From JAAYUD01 sp963676865 (GTDB lineage Bacteria > Bacteroidota > Bacteroidia > Bacteroidales > Bacteroidaceae), in assembly GCA_963676865.2 (NCBI GenBank), contig CAXXSS010000001.1, forward strand, positions 2,604,001 through 2,668,000: a stretch of DNA of 64,000 nucleotides, read 5' to 3'. The translations under genes were made by a program, and so were the position numbers. The notes below the pieces were generated by a model, which had not been told where the DNA came from, did not search any database, and saw nothing but the letters and a program-made list of their open reading frames with translations. Positions 18,490 to 27,341 of the stretch are shown one piece after another. The first letter of the stretch is position 1. Each line of letters begins with the position of its first letter.

Positions 18490-19542
18490 ATGAAAATAGA
18501 AACTGTGCATAGTTCAAAGCAAAAACTATTAGGAATGAGACTCGAGCACCTGGAAATGGTTACTCGGGATATGGGAATGCCTCGTTTTGCAGCGAAGCAG
18601 ATGGCGGAATGGATTTATAAGAAGAGGGTTTCTTCGATAGATCAAATGACCAATCTGTCGCTGAAACAGCGTGAAACTTTGAAAATGTTTTATGAAGTGG
18701 GGGCCGAGTCTCCTATTCATGCACAGTCTTCTGTTGACGGTACCATTAAATATTTGTTTCCTGCCGGCGAAGGCCAGTCTATCGAATCTGTTTATATTCC
18801 CGATAAAGATCGTGCTACGCTTTGCATCTCATCTCAAGTGGGGTGTAAGATGAATTGTAAATTTTGCATGACGGGGAGAATGGGCTTTCGCGCTAATTTG
18901 ACAGCGTGTCAAATACTGAATCAAATTGTATCTTTGCCGGAATTCGATCAATTGACCAATGTGGTAATGATGGGCATGGGAGAACCTCTTGATAATCTAG
19001 ACGAAGCATTGAGTGCTCTTTCGATTATGACCGCTTCGTACGGCTTGGCTTGGAGCCCTAAACGTATAACAGTTTCGTCTGTGGGGCTTCGTAAGGGTTT
19101 GCAACGGTTCATTGAAGAAAGTGATTGTCATTTGGCTATAAGCCTGCATTCTTCTATTCCGGCACAGAGGGCCGAATTGATGCCTGCCGAACAGTCTTTC
19201 TCTATATTTGAAATTGTTGACTTGCTGCGTCATTACGATTTCAGCAAACAGCGGCGTTTGTCGTTTGAATACATTGTCTTCAAGGGATTGAATGATTCTG
19301 AAATTCATGCTAAGAATTTGTTGAGGTTGTTGCGTGGCTTGGATTGCCGCATAAACTTGATACGATTTCATGCCATTCCGGATGCTCCTTTTGAAGGAGA
19401 TGATTCGGAGACGATGGAACGTTTTAGAGATTATCTCACAAAGCATGGATTGTTTGCTACAGTTAGATCTTCTCGGGGTGAAGATATTTTTGCTGCTTGC
19501 GGTATGTTGTCTACGGCCAAAAAGGATGCTGAAACAATATAG
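18490..19542 (+). CDS. rlmN: 23S rRNA (adenine2503-C2)/tRNA methyltransferase
   Basis: This radical-SAM enzyme methylates A2503 of 23S rRNA and A37 of some tRNAs. The 350 residues contain the Fe-S cluster motif CKMNCKFC (Cys119, Cys123, Cys126). The two catalytic cysteines are Cys112, seven residues earlier, and Cys337 near the C-terminus (FAACGML), as in E. coli RlmN. The GMGEPLDN motif follows near 161. It lies between the ppiD terminator and the DUF4837 gene. Confidence 0.97.
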   Translation: MKIETVHSSKQKLLGMRLEHLEMVTRDMGMPRFAAKQMAEWIYKKRVSSIDQMTNLSLKQRETLKMFYEVGAESPIHAQSSVDGTIKYLFPAGEGQSIESVYIPDKDRATLCISSQVGCKMNCKFCMTGRMGFRANLTACQILNQIVSLPEFDQLTNVVMMGMGEPLDNLDEALSALSIMTASYGLAWSPKRITVSSVGLRKGLQRFIEESDCHLAISLHSSIPAQRAELMPAEQSFSIFEIVDLLRHYDFSKQRRLSFEYIVFKGLNDSEIHAKNLLRLLRGLDCRINLIRFHAIPDAPFEGDDSETMERFRDYLTKHGLFATVRSSRGEDIFAACGMLSTAKKDAETI

Positions 19543-19554
19543 TTGGGGTTCGTG

Positions 19555-20547
19555 ATGCGAAAGAATTGTTTATATATAATATGTACTTTGTTGGTCGGTT
19601 GTTGTCTCTCGTGCAATAATCAGACCTCTTTGACTTTGCCTTCAAGCGGTAGACCTTATGAGACTTTGGTGGTCTCCGAGACAGCCTATTGGGACTCTAT
19701 CGCAGGACGTTCGGTGGCAGAGGCCTTAAATTCCGATATTTCGATATTGCCTTTGCGTGAACGGTCGTTTCGCTTTATGCACATTACTCCTCAGCAGTTT
19801 GATGGGACGATGAAAATGGTACGTAGTGTTATAATGATAAAAATTAATAGCCGATATACTAAGCCTCGAATCGTTTTGCAACGAAATCCGTATGCTGCTC
19901 CGCAGATTGTTCTAGCTATTGAGGCTTCAGATGAAGGGACGTTTGCTAGATACGTTAACAAATATTCATTTCAAATCATAAAAACGCTTGTTCAATTTGA
20001 GATGAACACAAAGATTCTTTCATTGCGAGAGAAACATAGTGGCGTTGTCTCACAAGCTATAGATACTATCTTTGATGGATGTAGTGTGCTTTTGCCACAA
20101 GAATTCCATTCGGTTAAAGTTGGTAATGATTTTCTATGGGCTTCGACCGAAACAGCATCTGTGTCCCAGAACTTTGTGATGTATTCTTATCCTGCCGATA
20201 AGAAAACTTTCACGGTAGATTATTTTGTGGCCAAGCGCGATTCTGTTATGAAACGCAATATTCCGGGGCGTTCCAAGGGAGTTTATCTCTCGACAGATGT
20301 CTCTAATATACACCTCTTGCAACTTAAAAACAGGACCGAAATACGCGGGTTATGGCGTATGAAAGGCGACTATATGGGCGGACCTTTTGTCTCTCAATTA
20401 TATATCAATCCTTCCAATCATAGAGTCTACGTCGTAGAAGTGTTTGTATATGCTCCTGATAGGCCTAAGGGGAATTTGATAAGAGGACTGGAAGCTTCGC
20501 TTTTCACTTTAAAAATACCTGTTAATCATATAAAAGATAAAAATTAA
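19555..20547 (+). CDS. DUF4837 family lipoprotein
   Basis: Starting at the ATG at 19555 gives 330 residues with a type II signal peptide: MRKNCLYIICTLLVGCCLSC, lipobox Cys near 20. A TTG four codons upstream is possible but unnecessary. The sequence (LPSSGRPYETLVV, later RSKGVYLSTDVS and GLWRMKGDYMGGPFVSQLY) matches the Bacteroidota DUF4837 family as I recall it, which has no known function. It begins 12 nt after rlmN and 13 nt before pdxA, in what looks like one operon. Confidence 0.85.
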   Translation: MRKNCLYIICTLLVGCCLSCNNQTSLTLPSSGRPYETLVVSETAYWDSIAGRSVAEALNSDISILPLRERSFRFMHITPQQFDGTMKMVRSVIMIKINSRYTKPRIVLQRNPYAAPQIVLAIEASDEGTFARYVNKYSFQIIKTLVQFEMNTKILSLREKHSGVVSQAIDTIFDGCSVLLPQEFHSVKVGNDFLWASTETASVSQNFVMYSYPADKKTFTVDYFVAKRDSVMKRNIPGRSKGVYLSTDVSNIHLLQLKNRTEIRGLWRMKGDYMGGPFVSQLYINPSNHRVYVVEVFVYAPDRPKGNLIRGLEASLFTLKIPVNHIKDKN

Positions 20548-20560
20548 TACACAGTATAGC

Positions 20561-21664
20561 ATGGAAAGTAATAAAATAAGAGTAGGTATCACCCAAGGGG
20601 ATATTAACGGCGTGGGGTATGAAGTTATTTTGAAGACTTTTGCAGACCCTGCTATGTTGGAGCTTTGCACACCGATTGTCTATGGCTCACCTAAAGTCGC
20701 TACTTATCATCGTAAGGCGCTGAATCTGACGACGAACTTCGTGAGCATCAATAGCGCTTCGGAGGCTTCACGTGATAAATTGAATATAGTTAATTGCAAC
20801 AGTGAAGATGTGAAGGTCGAATTTTCCAAATCGGATAGAGAGGCTGGTATGGCTGCATATCAAGCTTTAGAGAAAGCTGTCGACGAGTACAAATGCGGTC
20901 TGATTGATGTCATTGTTACGGCACCAATTAATAAACATGCCATACAATCCGACGAATTCTCCTTCCCCGGTCATACCGAATATTTCGAAAAAGAACTGGG
21001 CAATGGTGATAAGGCACTGATGATATTGATGCAGCGTGATTTTCGTGTGGCACTTGTTACCAATCATCTGCCGGTTAGCAAAATAGCATCTTCTATAACA
21101 AAAGAGTTGGTGCTGGCAAAGATAAATATTTTCAATCGTTCTCTAAAACAAGATTTCGATATTGATGCACCTCGTATAGCGGTATTGTCTCTCAATCCTC
21201 ATGCCGGTGATGCCGGTGTATTGGGCGGTGAAGAAGAGGACATTATCATTCCTGCCATTCAAGACGCTTCTGACAAAGGAGTACTTTGTTATGGTCCTTA
21301 TCCGGTAGATGGCTTTATGGGATCTGGCAATTACGAGCATTTCGATGGAATATTGGCTATGTACCACGACCAAGGATTAGGACCGTTCAAGGCTTTGGCT
21401 ATGGACGAAGGTGTCAATTATACTGCGGGTCTGCCCGTTGTCCGCACTTCGCCGGCTCATGGCACGGCCTATGATATTGTCGGACAGGGTGTGGCAAGTG
21501 AAGATTCTTTTCGTCAAGCCATTTATGAGGCTATCGATATATTCCGCAATCGTCGTCATGAAAAAGCTATTCATGCTCATCCGCTTCGTAAACAGTACTT
21601 CGATCGGAATGACGACAGCGATAAGTTGAAACTTGATGCTCCCGAAGAGGAGATGGAGATCTAG
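20561..21664 (+). CDS. pdxA: 4-hydroxythreonine-4-phosphate dehydrogenase
   Basis: This NAD-dependent enzyme acts in the DXP-dependent pyridoxal phosphate pathway. The 367 residues show the family signatures GITQGDINGVGYEV at the start, FPGHTEYFEKELG with a metal-binding His (about 135-147), LNPHAGDAG (about 210-218) and MYHDQGLGPFK (about 266-276). The C-terminal acidic tail (EEEMEI) is not a family feature. It lies 15 nt ahead of the sigma54 activator gene. Confidence 0.96.
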   Translation: MESNKIRVGITQGDINGVGYEVILKTFADPAMLELCTPIVYGSPKVATYHRKALNLTTNFVSINSASEASRDKLNIVNCNSEDVKVEFSKSDREAGMAAYQALEKAVDEYKCGLIDVIVTAPINKHAIQSDEFSFPGHTEYFEKELGNGDKALMILMQRDFRVALVTNHLPVSKIASSITKELVLAKINIFNRSLKQDFDIDAPRIAVLSLNPHAGDAGVLGGEEEDIIIPAIQDASDKGVLCYGPYPVDGFMGSGNYEHFDGILAMYHDQGLGPFKALAMDEGVNYTAGLPVVRTSPAHGTAYDIVGQGVASEDSFRQAIYEAIDIFRNRRHEKAIHAHPLRKQYFDRNDDSDKLKLDAPEEEMEI

Positions 21665-21679
21665 AAGGAAGAAGAGGTT

Positions 21680-22909
21680 ATGAACAAGTCACAGATACAG
21701 CAAGTAAAACTTCGTTTCGGTATTATTGGTAATACCGAAGCATTGGCACGCGCTATTGATATTGCCATTCAAGTAGCTCCGACCGACCTGTCTGTATTGA
21801 TCACAGGTGAAAGTGGTGTCGGAAAGGAAAGCTTTCCGCAAATAATTCATCAATATAGTCGTCGCAAACATGGTCAGTATATTGCCGTCAACTGCGGTGC
21901 CATTCCGGAAGGAACAATAGACTCCGAACTGTTTGGTCATGAAAAAGGAGCTTTTACCGGTGCTATAGGAGAGCGCAATGGCTACTTTGGCGAGGCCAAT
22001 GGAGGAACGATCTTTTTGGATGAAGTGGGAGAATTACCTATGCCCACCCAGGCTCGTTTGCTTCGAGTGCTCGAAAGTGGGGAGTTTCTCAAAGTAGGTT
22101 CTTCCAAGGTAGAGAAAACAGATGTCCGCATCGTTGCAGCGACAAATGTGAATCTTACTCAGGCTATTTCTGATGGACGGTTTCGAGAAGATTTATTTTA
22201 TCGATTGAATACGGTGCCTATAAAAGTCCCTGCTTTGAGGGAAAGGGGTGATGATGCTGCACTATTATTCCGTAAGTTTGCTTCAGATTTTGCGGAGAAA
22301 TATCAGATGCCGGCTATTCATCTGACAGAGGAGGCCAAAGAGGCGCTGGTGAAGTACCCTTGGCCCGGAAATGTGCGCCAGCTGAAAAATATTACCGAAC
22401 AAATATCTATTATTGAAACCAACCGTGAGATTACTCTCGATATATTGAAGCCTTATTTACCCGAACCTATTGTTGGCACTTTGCCTGCTCTCTTTGGTGT
22501 AAAACAAGGAAAAGGGTTCGAAAATGAACGCGAGATATTATATAAGGTGCTGTTTGATATGCGTCAGGATATTACTGACTTGAAGAAAACCGTAGGTGAT
22601 ATGATGTGCGCCCAGACTTCTCCCGAATCATTAAAAACTCATGCCGATGCACCATCTCATTCGGTTCCGGCGCTCATTCCGCAACAACTGCATAGAGTCT
22701 CCGAATCGACTTTTTCGAAAGAAGTGAACGATGAGAATATCAATGTGGAAGAATTGGAAGATACTCTTTCGCTTGATGAAGTAGAGCGAGAGATGATTGT
22801 GAAAGCCCTAAGTAAACATAGAGGAAAACGAAAAGATGCTGCTCTTGATCTGAATATTTCGGAACGTACTCTCTATAGAAAGATTAAAGAATATGGTTTG
22901 GACAAATAA
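21680..22909 (+). CDS. Sigma54-dependent transcriptional activator without a receiver domain
   Basis: This 409-residue AAA+ enhancer-binding protein lets sigma54 RNA polymerase open promoters. Walker A GESGVGKE lies at 43-50, the sigma54-contact loop GAFTGA at 90-95 and Walker B IFLDE near 112. The C-terminal Fis-type HTH is AALDLNISERTLYRKIKEYGL. The AAA+ domain starts almost at residue 1, so no phosphorylation or GAF input domain is present, and control must come from elsewhere. Its 3' end overlaps lptE by 17 nt, linking it to the envelope cluster. Confidence 0.93.
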   Translation: MNKSQIQQVKLRFGIIGNTEALARAIDIAIQVAPTDLSVLITGESGVGKESFPQIIHQYSRRKHGQYIAVNCGAIPEGTIDSELFGHEKGAFTGAIGERNGYFGEANGGTIFLDEVGELPMPTQARLLRVLESGEFLKVGSSKVEKTDVRIVAATNVNLTQAISDGRFREDLFYRLNTVPIKVPALRERGDDAALLFRKFASDFAEKYQMPAIHLTEEAKEALVKYPWPGNVRQLKNITEQISIIETNREITLDILKPYLPEPIVGTLPALFGVKQGKGFENEREILYKVLFDMRQDITDLKKTVGDMMCAQTSPESLKTHADAPSHSVPALIPQQLHRVSESTFSKEVNDENINVEELEDTLSLDEVEREMIVKALSKHRGKRKDAALDLNISERTLYRKIKEYGLDK

Positions 22910-23411
22910 AATAATCCGTTTATTGCTGCTCTTATTAATGCCGTTGTGCATGTCGTGCAGTATATCCTACAAGTTTAACGGCTCATCTATCAATTATGAT
23001 AAGATAAAGACGATGATGATCACCGATTTTCCCATTCGGTCCGACTACGTGTATGCTCCATTGGGGACGAAATTCAATGAAGATTTGAAAGATGCATTTA
23101 TTCGTCAGACTCGTTTGCAAATGGTGAAACGCAATCCCGATCTTTCTATCGAAGGTGAGATAACCGGCTACAATCAGTACAATGAGGCTGTTAATTCGAG
23201 CGGATATGCTTCGAAAACAAAGTTGACACTTACGGTCAACGTACGTTTTGTGAACAGTGTAGATCATAAACAAGATTTCGAAAGGCAGTTCTCTGCATTC
23301 CGAACCTACGACTCTACCCAGTTGCTCACGCAGGTACAAGACGAGTTGATTGCCGAGATGACAAAAGAGATAATCGATCAGATTTTTAATGCGACGGTTG
23401 CGAATTGGTAA
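22893..23411 (+). CDS. lptE: LptE-family LPS assembly lipoprotein
   Basis: This 172-residue protein has a type II signal peptide ending LCMSC (about residue 22), followed by the Bacteroidota LptE start (SISYKFNGSSINYDKIKTM) and a C-terminal helix. It should plug the LptD barrel and help insert LPS in the outer leaflet. The ATG lies inside the end of the sigma54 activator gene (17-nt overlap), suggesting translational coupling. Confidence 0.87.
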   Translation: MVWTNKIIRLLLLLLMPLCMSCSISYKFNGSSINYDKIKTMMITDFPIRSDYVYAPLGTKFNEDLKDAFIRQTRLQMVKRNPDLSIEGEITGYNQYNEAVNSSGYASKTKLTLTVNVRFVNSVDHKQDFERQFSAFRTYDSTQLLTQVQDELIAEMTKEIIDQIFNATVANW

Positions 23412-23425
23412 CAATCTATAGTAGT

Positions 23426-24175
23426 ATGATAACATCCGATACTTTGCAATCATGGATTCAGCATCCCGAAGAACTTAACAGGGATACTCTCTATCAGCTT
23501 CGTACAGCGATGGAACGCTATCCCTATTTTCAGTCGCTGCGCATGTTGTTTCTGAAGAATCTTTTCTTGTTGCACGACGATAGTTTCGGGGGAGAATTAC
23601 GCAAGTCTATCATTTATATTTCCGATCGTCGGGTGTTGTTCCAATTACTCGAGGGAGAGCAGTATATTTATCCCGGAATTGAAGAAGATAGAAAAGAGGG
23701 CAAATCTCTACTTTCTCCCGACGATGATGGCGATCGTACTCTATCGCTTATCGAGCATTATTTGGAAGAAAAGCCCCGTGAGCCTAAACCGTCTACACCG
23801 ATCAATTATGCAACCGACTATGTAGCCTATCTGCTTCAGCAAGACGAAGAGAATCCGGTAGAAGCTTCTCAGCCCAAATCTCATAGCGACGAACTGATCG
23901 ACGGTTTTATTCGTGATAATGGAGAGTTCAAATTGACACCCGATTCGCCCGACGACAAAATGCCCGAACCAAAGGGACCCGATATGAGTTTATCGCAGGA
24001 TGATGAAGGTTGTTTTACTGTAACTTTAGCTAAAATTTATATCAAACAGCACCGATATGACAAGGCTCTTGAAATAATTCGTAAATTATATTTGAAAAAT
24101 CCGAAAAAAAACATTTACTTTGCAGACCAAATAAGATTTTTGGAGAAATTGATTATTAACGAAAAACAGAAATAG
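23426..24175 (+). CDS. Tetratricopeptide-like protein of unknown function
   Basis: Starting at the ATG at 23426 gives a 249-residue soluble protein with no signal peptide. A TTG at 23405 would overlap lptE and is less likely. Residues 1-90 are alpha-helical (SWIQHPEELNRDTLYQL start), the middle is acidic and Pro-rich, and the C-terminus has a TPR-like pair (VTLAKIYIKQHRYDKALEIIRKLY). It lies between lptE and secG. A scaffold role is a guess only. Confidence 0.75.
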   Translation: MITSDTLQSWIQHPEELNRDTLYQLRTAMERYPYFQSLRMLFLKNLFLLHDDSFGGELRKSIIYISDRRVLFQLLEGEQYIYPGIEEDRKEGKSLLSPDDDGDRTLSLIEHYLEEKPREPKPSTPINYATDYVAYLLQQDEENPVEASQPKSHSDELIDGFIRDNGEFKLTPDSPDDKMPEPKGPDMSLSQDDEGCFTVTLAKIYIKQHRYDKALEIIRKLYLKNPKKNIYFADQIRFLEKLIINEKQK

Positions 24176-24183
24176 TAACAACA

Positions 24184-24582
24184 ATGTATTTATTAATCGT
24201 AATCTTAATAGTGATTGCGTCAATACTGATGTGTTTCATCGTGTTGATTCAGAATTCGAAAGGTGGAGGTCTTGCTTCCAGTTTCTCTTCTTCCAATCAA
24301 ATTATGGGCGTTCGTAAGACGACAGATTTCTTGGAGAAAGCTACATGGGGATTGGCCGTTTTTATGGTGGTGATGAGTATTGTGTCGGCTTATGTTCATG
24401 TCGGAAATCAGAAAATCGACCCTGTGATGGAACAAGCTCAGAAAGAACAAAGTACAAATCCGTATAATATTCCGGCCGGTGCTACGGCGCCAAGTGGAAA
24501 AGTCCCTACGGCTACCACAACAACTACACCTGCTGCATCGGGTGCTGCCGGTGCTAAAGCTCCAGTTCAACCTTCAAAATAA
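24184..24582 (+). CDS. secG: Preprotein translocase subunit SecG
   Basis: This 132-residue protein has two membrane helices (about 2-22 and 54-76) around the conserved cytoplasmic loop IQNSKGGGLASSFSSSNQIMGVRK, which is diagnostic of SecG. The long Ala/Thr/Pro-rich C-terminal tail is typical of Bacteroidota versions. It associates with SecYE to aid protein export. A hairpin terminator follows 27 nt after the stop. Confidence 0.95.
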   Translation: MYLLIVILIVIASILMCFIVLIQNSKGGGLASSFSSSNQIMGVRKTTDFLEKATWGLAVFMVVMSIVSAYVHVGNQKIDPVMEQAQKEQSTNPYNIPAGATAPSGKVPTATTTTTPAASGAAGAKAPVQPSK

Positions 24583-24608
24583 AGGAAGTGTTTGCTTTGC
24601 AGAAATAA

Positions 24609-24656
24609 ACAAGGCTGTATATTTGCTTGAGAGTAGATATGCAGCCTTGTCTGTTT
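24609..24656 (+). terminator. Rho-independent terminator after secG
   Basis: The arms ACAAGGCTGTATAT (24609-24622) and ATATGCAGCCTTGT (24637-24650) pair with one wobble and are followed by a T-rich stretch. Confidence 0.85.
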
Positions 24657-24709
24657 TCCAGAAGAGGCTGACGATGTATTGTTTTTTATCAATTTAATCT
24701 AATATAAAG

Positions 24710-26077
24710 ATGACCGAAGTTATAAAAAGAAAACTGAGTGATTCGAAAGCTATGCGGTGGACAGCCTTGGCGCTTGTCGCTTTTGCCATGCTTTGCGGAT
24801 ATTTCCTTGCAGACGTATTGTCTCCATTAAAACCTATGTTAGAAACAGAATTGGGGTGGAGTAGCTCCGATTTCGGATTGTTTACCAGTGCTTATGGCTG
24901 GTTCAATGTATTCTTGCTGATGCTAATATTGGGAGGAATTATTCTCGACCGTATGGGAGTGCGTTTCACGGGGTTGGCTTCTTGCACCCTGATGGTTCTT
25001 GGTTGCGGCATCAAATATGCTGCGATAGCAGGATATCTGGGAGATACTACTACGTTGTTGCTTGGCTGGAAATCGCAAGTGATGTATGCTTCTATTGGCT
25101 ATGCTATTTTTGCTGTTGGTGTGGAAACGGCAGGTATTACAGTTTCCAAAGTGATAGTGAAATGGTTTAAAGGAAAAGAAATGGCATTGGCTATGGGGCT
25201 CGAAATGGCTACTGCACGTATCGGTACGATGATGGCTTTGGCTATAACGGTTCCTTTTGCCAAATATTTCAAAAGTGTCTCTGCTCCGGTTTTATTATGC
25301 TTGATACTGCTTTGCATCGGTTTCATCTCTTTCTTCTGCTATACGTTTATGGACAAAAAACTGGAGGCTTCTATAGCCGACGGAGATGCCGAAGAAGAAG
25401 ATCCTTTCCGTCTGTCCGATATATTAGTGATTATAAAGAACAAGGGATTCTGGTTGATCGCTCTGCTTTGCGTACTTTTCTATTCGGCAGTATTTCCTTT
25501 CTTGAAATATGCTACCGATTTGATGGTCAATAAATATCATGTCAGCGAAGATTTGGCCGGACTCATACCTAGCTTGTTGCCTTTGGGAACACTCTTTTTG
25601 ACACCTTTCTTTGGCAATTTGTACGATCGCAAGGGCAAAGGAGCCTCTATTATGATTCTTGGTGCTGTCATGCTGATTGGCGTACATCTGCTTTTTGCAT
25701 TGCCTCTTATGAATCAATGGTGGTTTGCTACAATTCTAATGATTATATTGGGTGTTGCCTTCTCGCTAGTACCTTCTGCCATGTGGCCGTCTGTTCCAAA
25801 AATCATACCCGAGAAACAGTTGGGTACTGCCTATGCATTGATCTTCTGGGTTCAGAATTGGGGCCTGATGGGCGTTCCTTTCCTCATTGGTGTGGTGTTG
25901 GACAAATATTGCAAACTCCCAACAAAGACAGCAGAAGGCGCAACAGCCTACAATTATACTATCCCGATGATCATCTTTACATGCTTCGGTGTTTTGGCTC
26001 TTATTGTAGCGTTCATGTTGAAGGCCGAAGACAAGAAAAAGAAATATGGTTTGGAAGAACCGAATATTCAGGAATAA
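24710..26077 (+). CDS. Major facilitator superfamily transporter
   Basis: This 455-residue inner-membrane carrier has about 12 predicted helices, a central cytoplasmic loop near residues 215-240 (acidic DGDAEEEDPF) and an MFS-type motif A equivalent LDRMGVRFTG after helix 2. I do not recognise the substrate. It lies between two terminators (24609 and 26116), so it is probably a single-gene transcript. Confidence 0.88.
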   Translation: MTEVIKRKLSDSKAMRWTALALVAFAMLCGYFLADVLSPLKPMLETELGWSSSDFGLFTSAYGWFNVFLLMLILGGIILDRMGVRFTGLASCTLMVLGCGIKYAAIAGYLGDTTTLLLGWKSQVMYASIGYAIFAVGVETAGITVSKVIVKWFKGKEMALAMGLEMATARIGTMMALAITVPFAKYFKSVSAPVLLCLILLCIGFISFFCYTFMDKKLEASIADGDAEEEDPFRLSDILVIIKNKGFWLIALLCVLFYSAVFPFLKYATDLMVNKYHVSEDLAGLIPSLLPLGTLFLTPFFGNLYDRKGKGASIMILGAVMLIGVHLLFALPLMNQWWFATILMIILGVAFSLVPSAMWPSVPKIIPEKQLGTAYALIFWVQNWGLMGVPFLIGVVLDKYCKLPTKTAEGATAYNYTIPMIIFTCFGVLALIVAFMLKAEDKKKKYGLEEPNIQE

Positions 26078-26115
26078 TTGAAAGCTCTTTATTAGGAGAC
26101 TTCATTTAGATATTG

Positions 26116-26166
26116 GTCCCGCGATAGAATGTTTTTTTAACTATTCTGTCGCGGGACTCTTTTTTT
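26116..26166 (+). terminator. Rho-independent terminator after the MFS gene
   Basis: GTCCCGCGATAGAAT (26116-26130) pairs with ATTCTGTCGCGGGAC (26143-26157) over 15 bp with one wobble, followed by eight T in a nine-base run. Confidence 0.93.
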
Positions 26167-26765
26167 GAATTACTGCTCTATATAATTGTTGTATTCGGGC
26201 TATAACGTGCGAATTATTGCCTTCGCACTCTACTGGTGTGCTTCTGTGGCAGGTACAGTAGTGTCTTCTCGGCATTGGTATTGAGCAGAAGCGTATGCAA
26301 TTTTTCCCCAATGGGTAGACGAGTATTAAATAGAGGTCTATTGCTCCGCTGAAAAGGGAAAGGACTCTCGTGAGGCAATCCTTTGGAGGCTGGAAATGGT
26401 TTCAGAGCCTCGAAAAGCAATCGATTGGGGGTTGGAAATGGAAAATGAGGCTCATTTTAGTCTGCGTGGGGTTCGGAAGTTAAAAACGAGGCTCGTAATT
26501 GGTTTTATTTAACAAAGCAAGCGAATTAGAGCCTCATATTTGGCTTTCGTTAACCAAATAATTGGTTTTCGAGCTTCGAAAACTATTTCGGAGGCAAAAC
26601 TTTAGAGAAACAGGAGTTCGAGACTCCTTACACATCTTTCGGCATGCAGCAAGAGTGCTAAACAGTTCTGTTCTTTTGTGCACTGATTACTTTTGGCGGA
26701 CGGCAATGATTTCGAATCATGGAATAAGGAGAGTGCAGCAGTTGCTAGTCTGCTCAGACTGCCCA
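26167..26765. other. Non-coding region between MFS gene and ECF sigma gene
   Basis: About 600 bp without a credible ORF; the short open frames have no family resemblance. It contains the periodic GAGGCTC-type array listed separately. A T-arm-like hairpin near 26611-26627 was checked and rejected as a tRNA. Confidence 0.55.
26363..26577. repeat. Periodic GAGGCTC/GAGCCTC array (period 41-42 bp)
   Basis: A 7-bp core recurs at 26363 (GACTCTC), 26405 (GAGCCTC), 26447 (GAGGCTC), 26488 (GAGGCTC), 26529 (GAGCCTC) and 26571 (GAGCTTC). The spacings are 42, 42, 41, 41 and 42 bp. Cores occur in either orientation. The DNA between cores is only weakly similar (GGAAATGG or TTGG patches). Function unknown. 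Confidence 0.6.
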
Positions 26766-27341
26766 TTAGTCGGTGTCTTCTTCACTCGTCCATTCGTTGA
26801 TGCGCTTTGCCAGTATACTTTTGGCCCGATGGTATTGAGACGATGACGATTTTTCGTTGATGTGGAGTATGTGGGCTATTTCTCGATGCGATTTCCCTTC
26901 GATGGCAAATAGATTGAACACTGTGCGGTAACCGTCGGGTAGTTCGGCAATGAATTGCATTAATATCTCTTCGGGAATACGTTCGATCGTTTCTGTATCT
27001 GGAATATGATAATGGCTTTCTATTTCTTCTATTGGGATGTCGCTTTTCACGATCGCCATATCGCGCTTCAATCTTAAGTATTGTAGTGCCTCGTTTATCA
27101 TTATCCGGTCGAGCCAGGCCTTTAAAGAGCCCTGACTGCGCCAGATAAATTTATCGAATGATTGGTATATTTTAAGAAAACCGTTCTGAAAGATGTCTTT
27201 TGCTATATCGGTGTTGCACACGTAGCGCAAGCATATTCCGAACAATCGATTTGCGTACTTTTCGTACAACTCTTTTCGAGCCGCCTCATTTCCCTTTCGG
27301 CAATACTCCGACAGAGTTTGCTCTTCCATAGTAATTTCCAT
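26766..27341 (-). CDS. ECF RNA polymerase sigma factor (last gene of the operon)
   Basis: This 191-residue protein has sigma70 region 2 (YANRLFGICLRYVCNTDIAKDIFQNGFLKIYQ, about 25-60) and a region 4 HTH (SHREIAHILHINEKSSSSQYHRAKSIL, about 150-180). The first ATG lies 56 nt inside the end of the DUF4249 gene, and a second in-frame ATG (27329) would overlap by 44 nt. This implies co-transcription with the receptor operon upstream. ECF factors usually head such operons, so a second one at the 3' end is unusual. No dedicated anti-sigma gene follows it. Confidence 0.9.
   Translation of the reverse strand: MEITMEEQTLSEYCRKGNEAARKELYEKYANRLFGICLRYVCNTDIAKDIFQNGFLKIYQSFDKFIWRSQGSLKAWLDRIMINEALQYLRLKRDMAIVKSDIPIEEIESHYHIPDTETIERIPEEILMQFIAELPDGYRTVFNLFAIEGKSHREIAHILHINEKSSSSQYHRAKSILAKRINEWTSEEDTD

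Noticed and set aside
26605..26635. T-arm-like sequence (AGGAG, TTCGAGA loop, CTCCT)
   Set aside because: The T-stem and loop look right, but no D-arm, anticodon arm or pairing acceptor stem exists in the 75 bp upstream, so it is not a tRNA.
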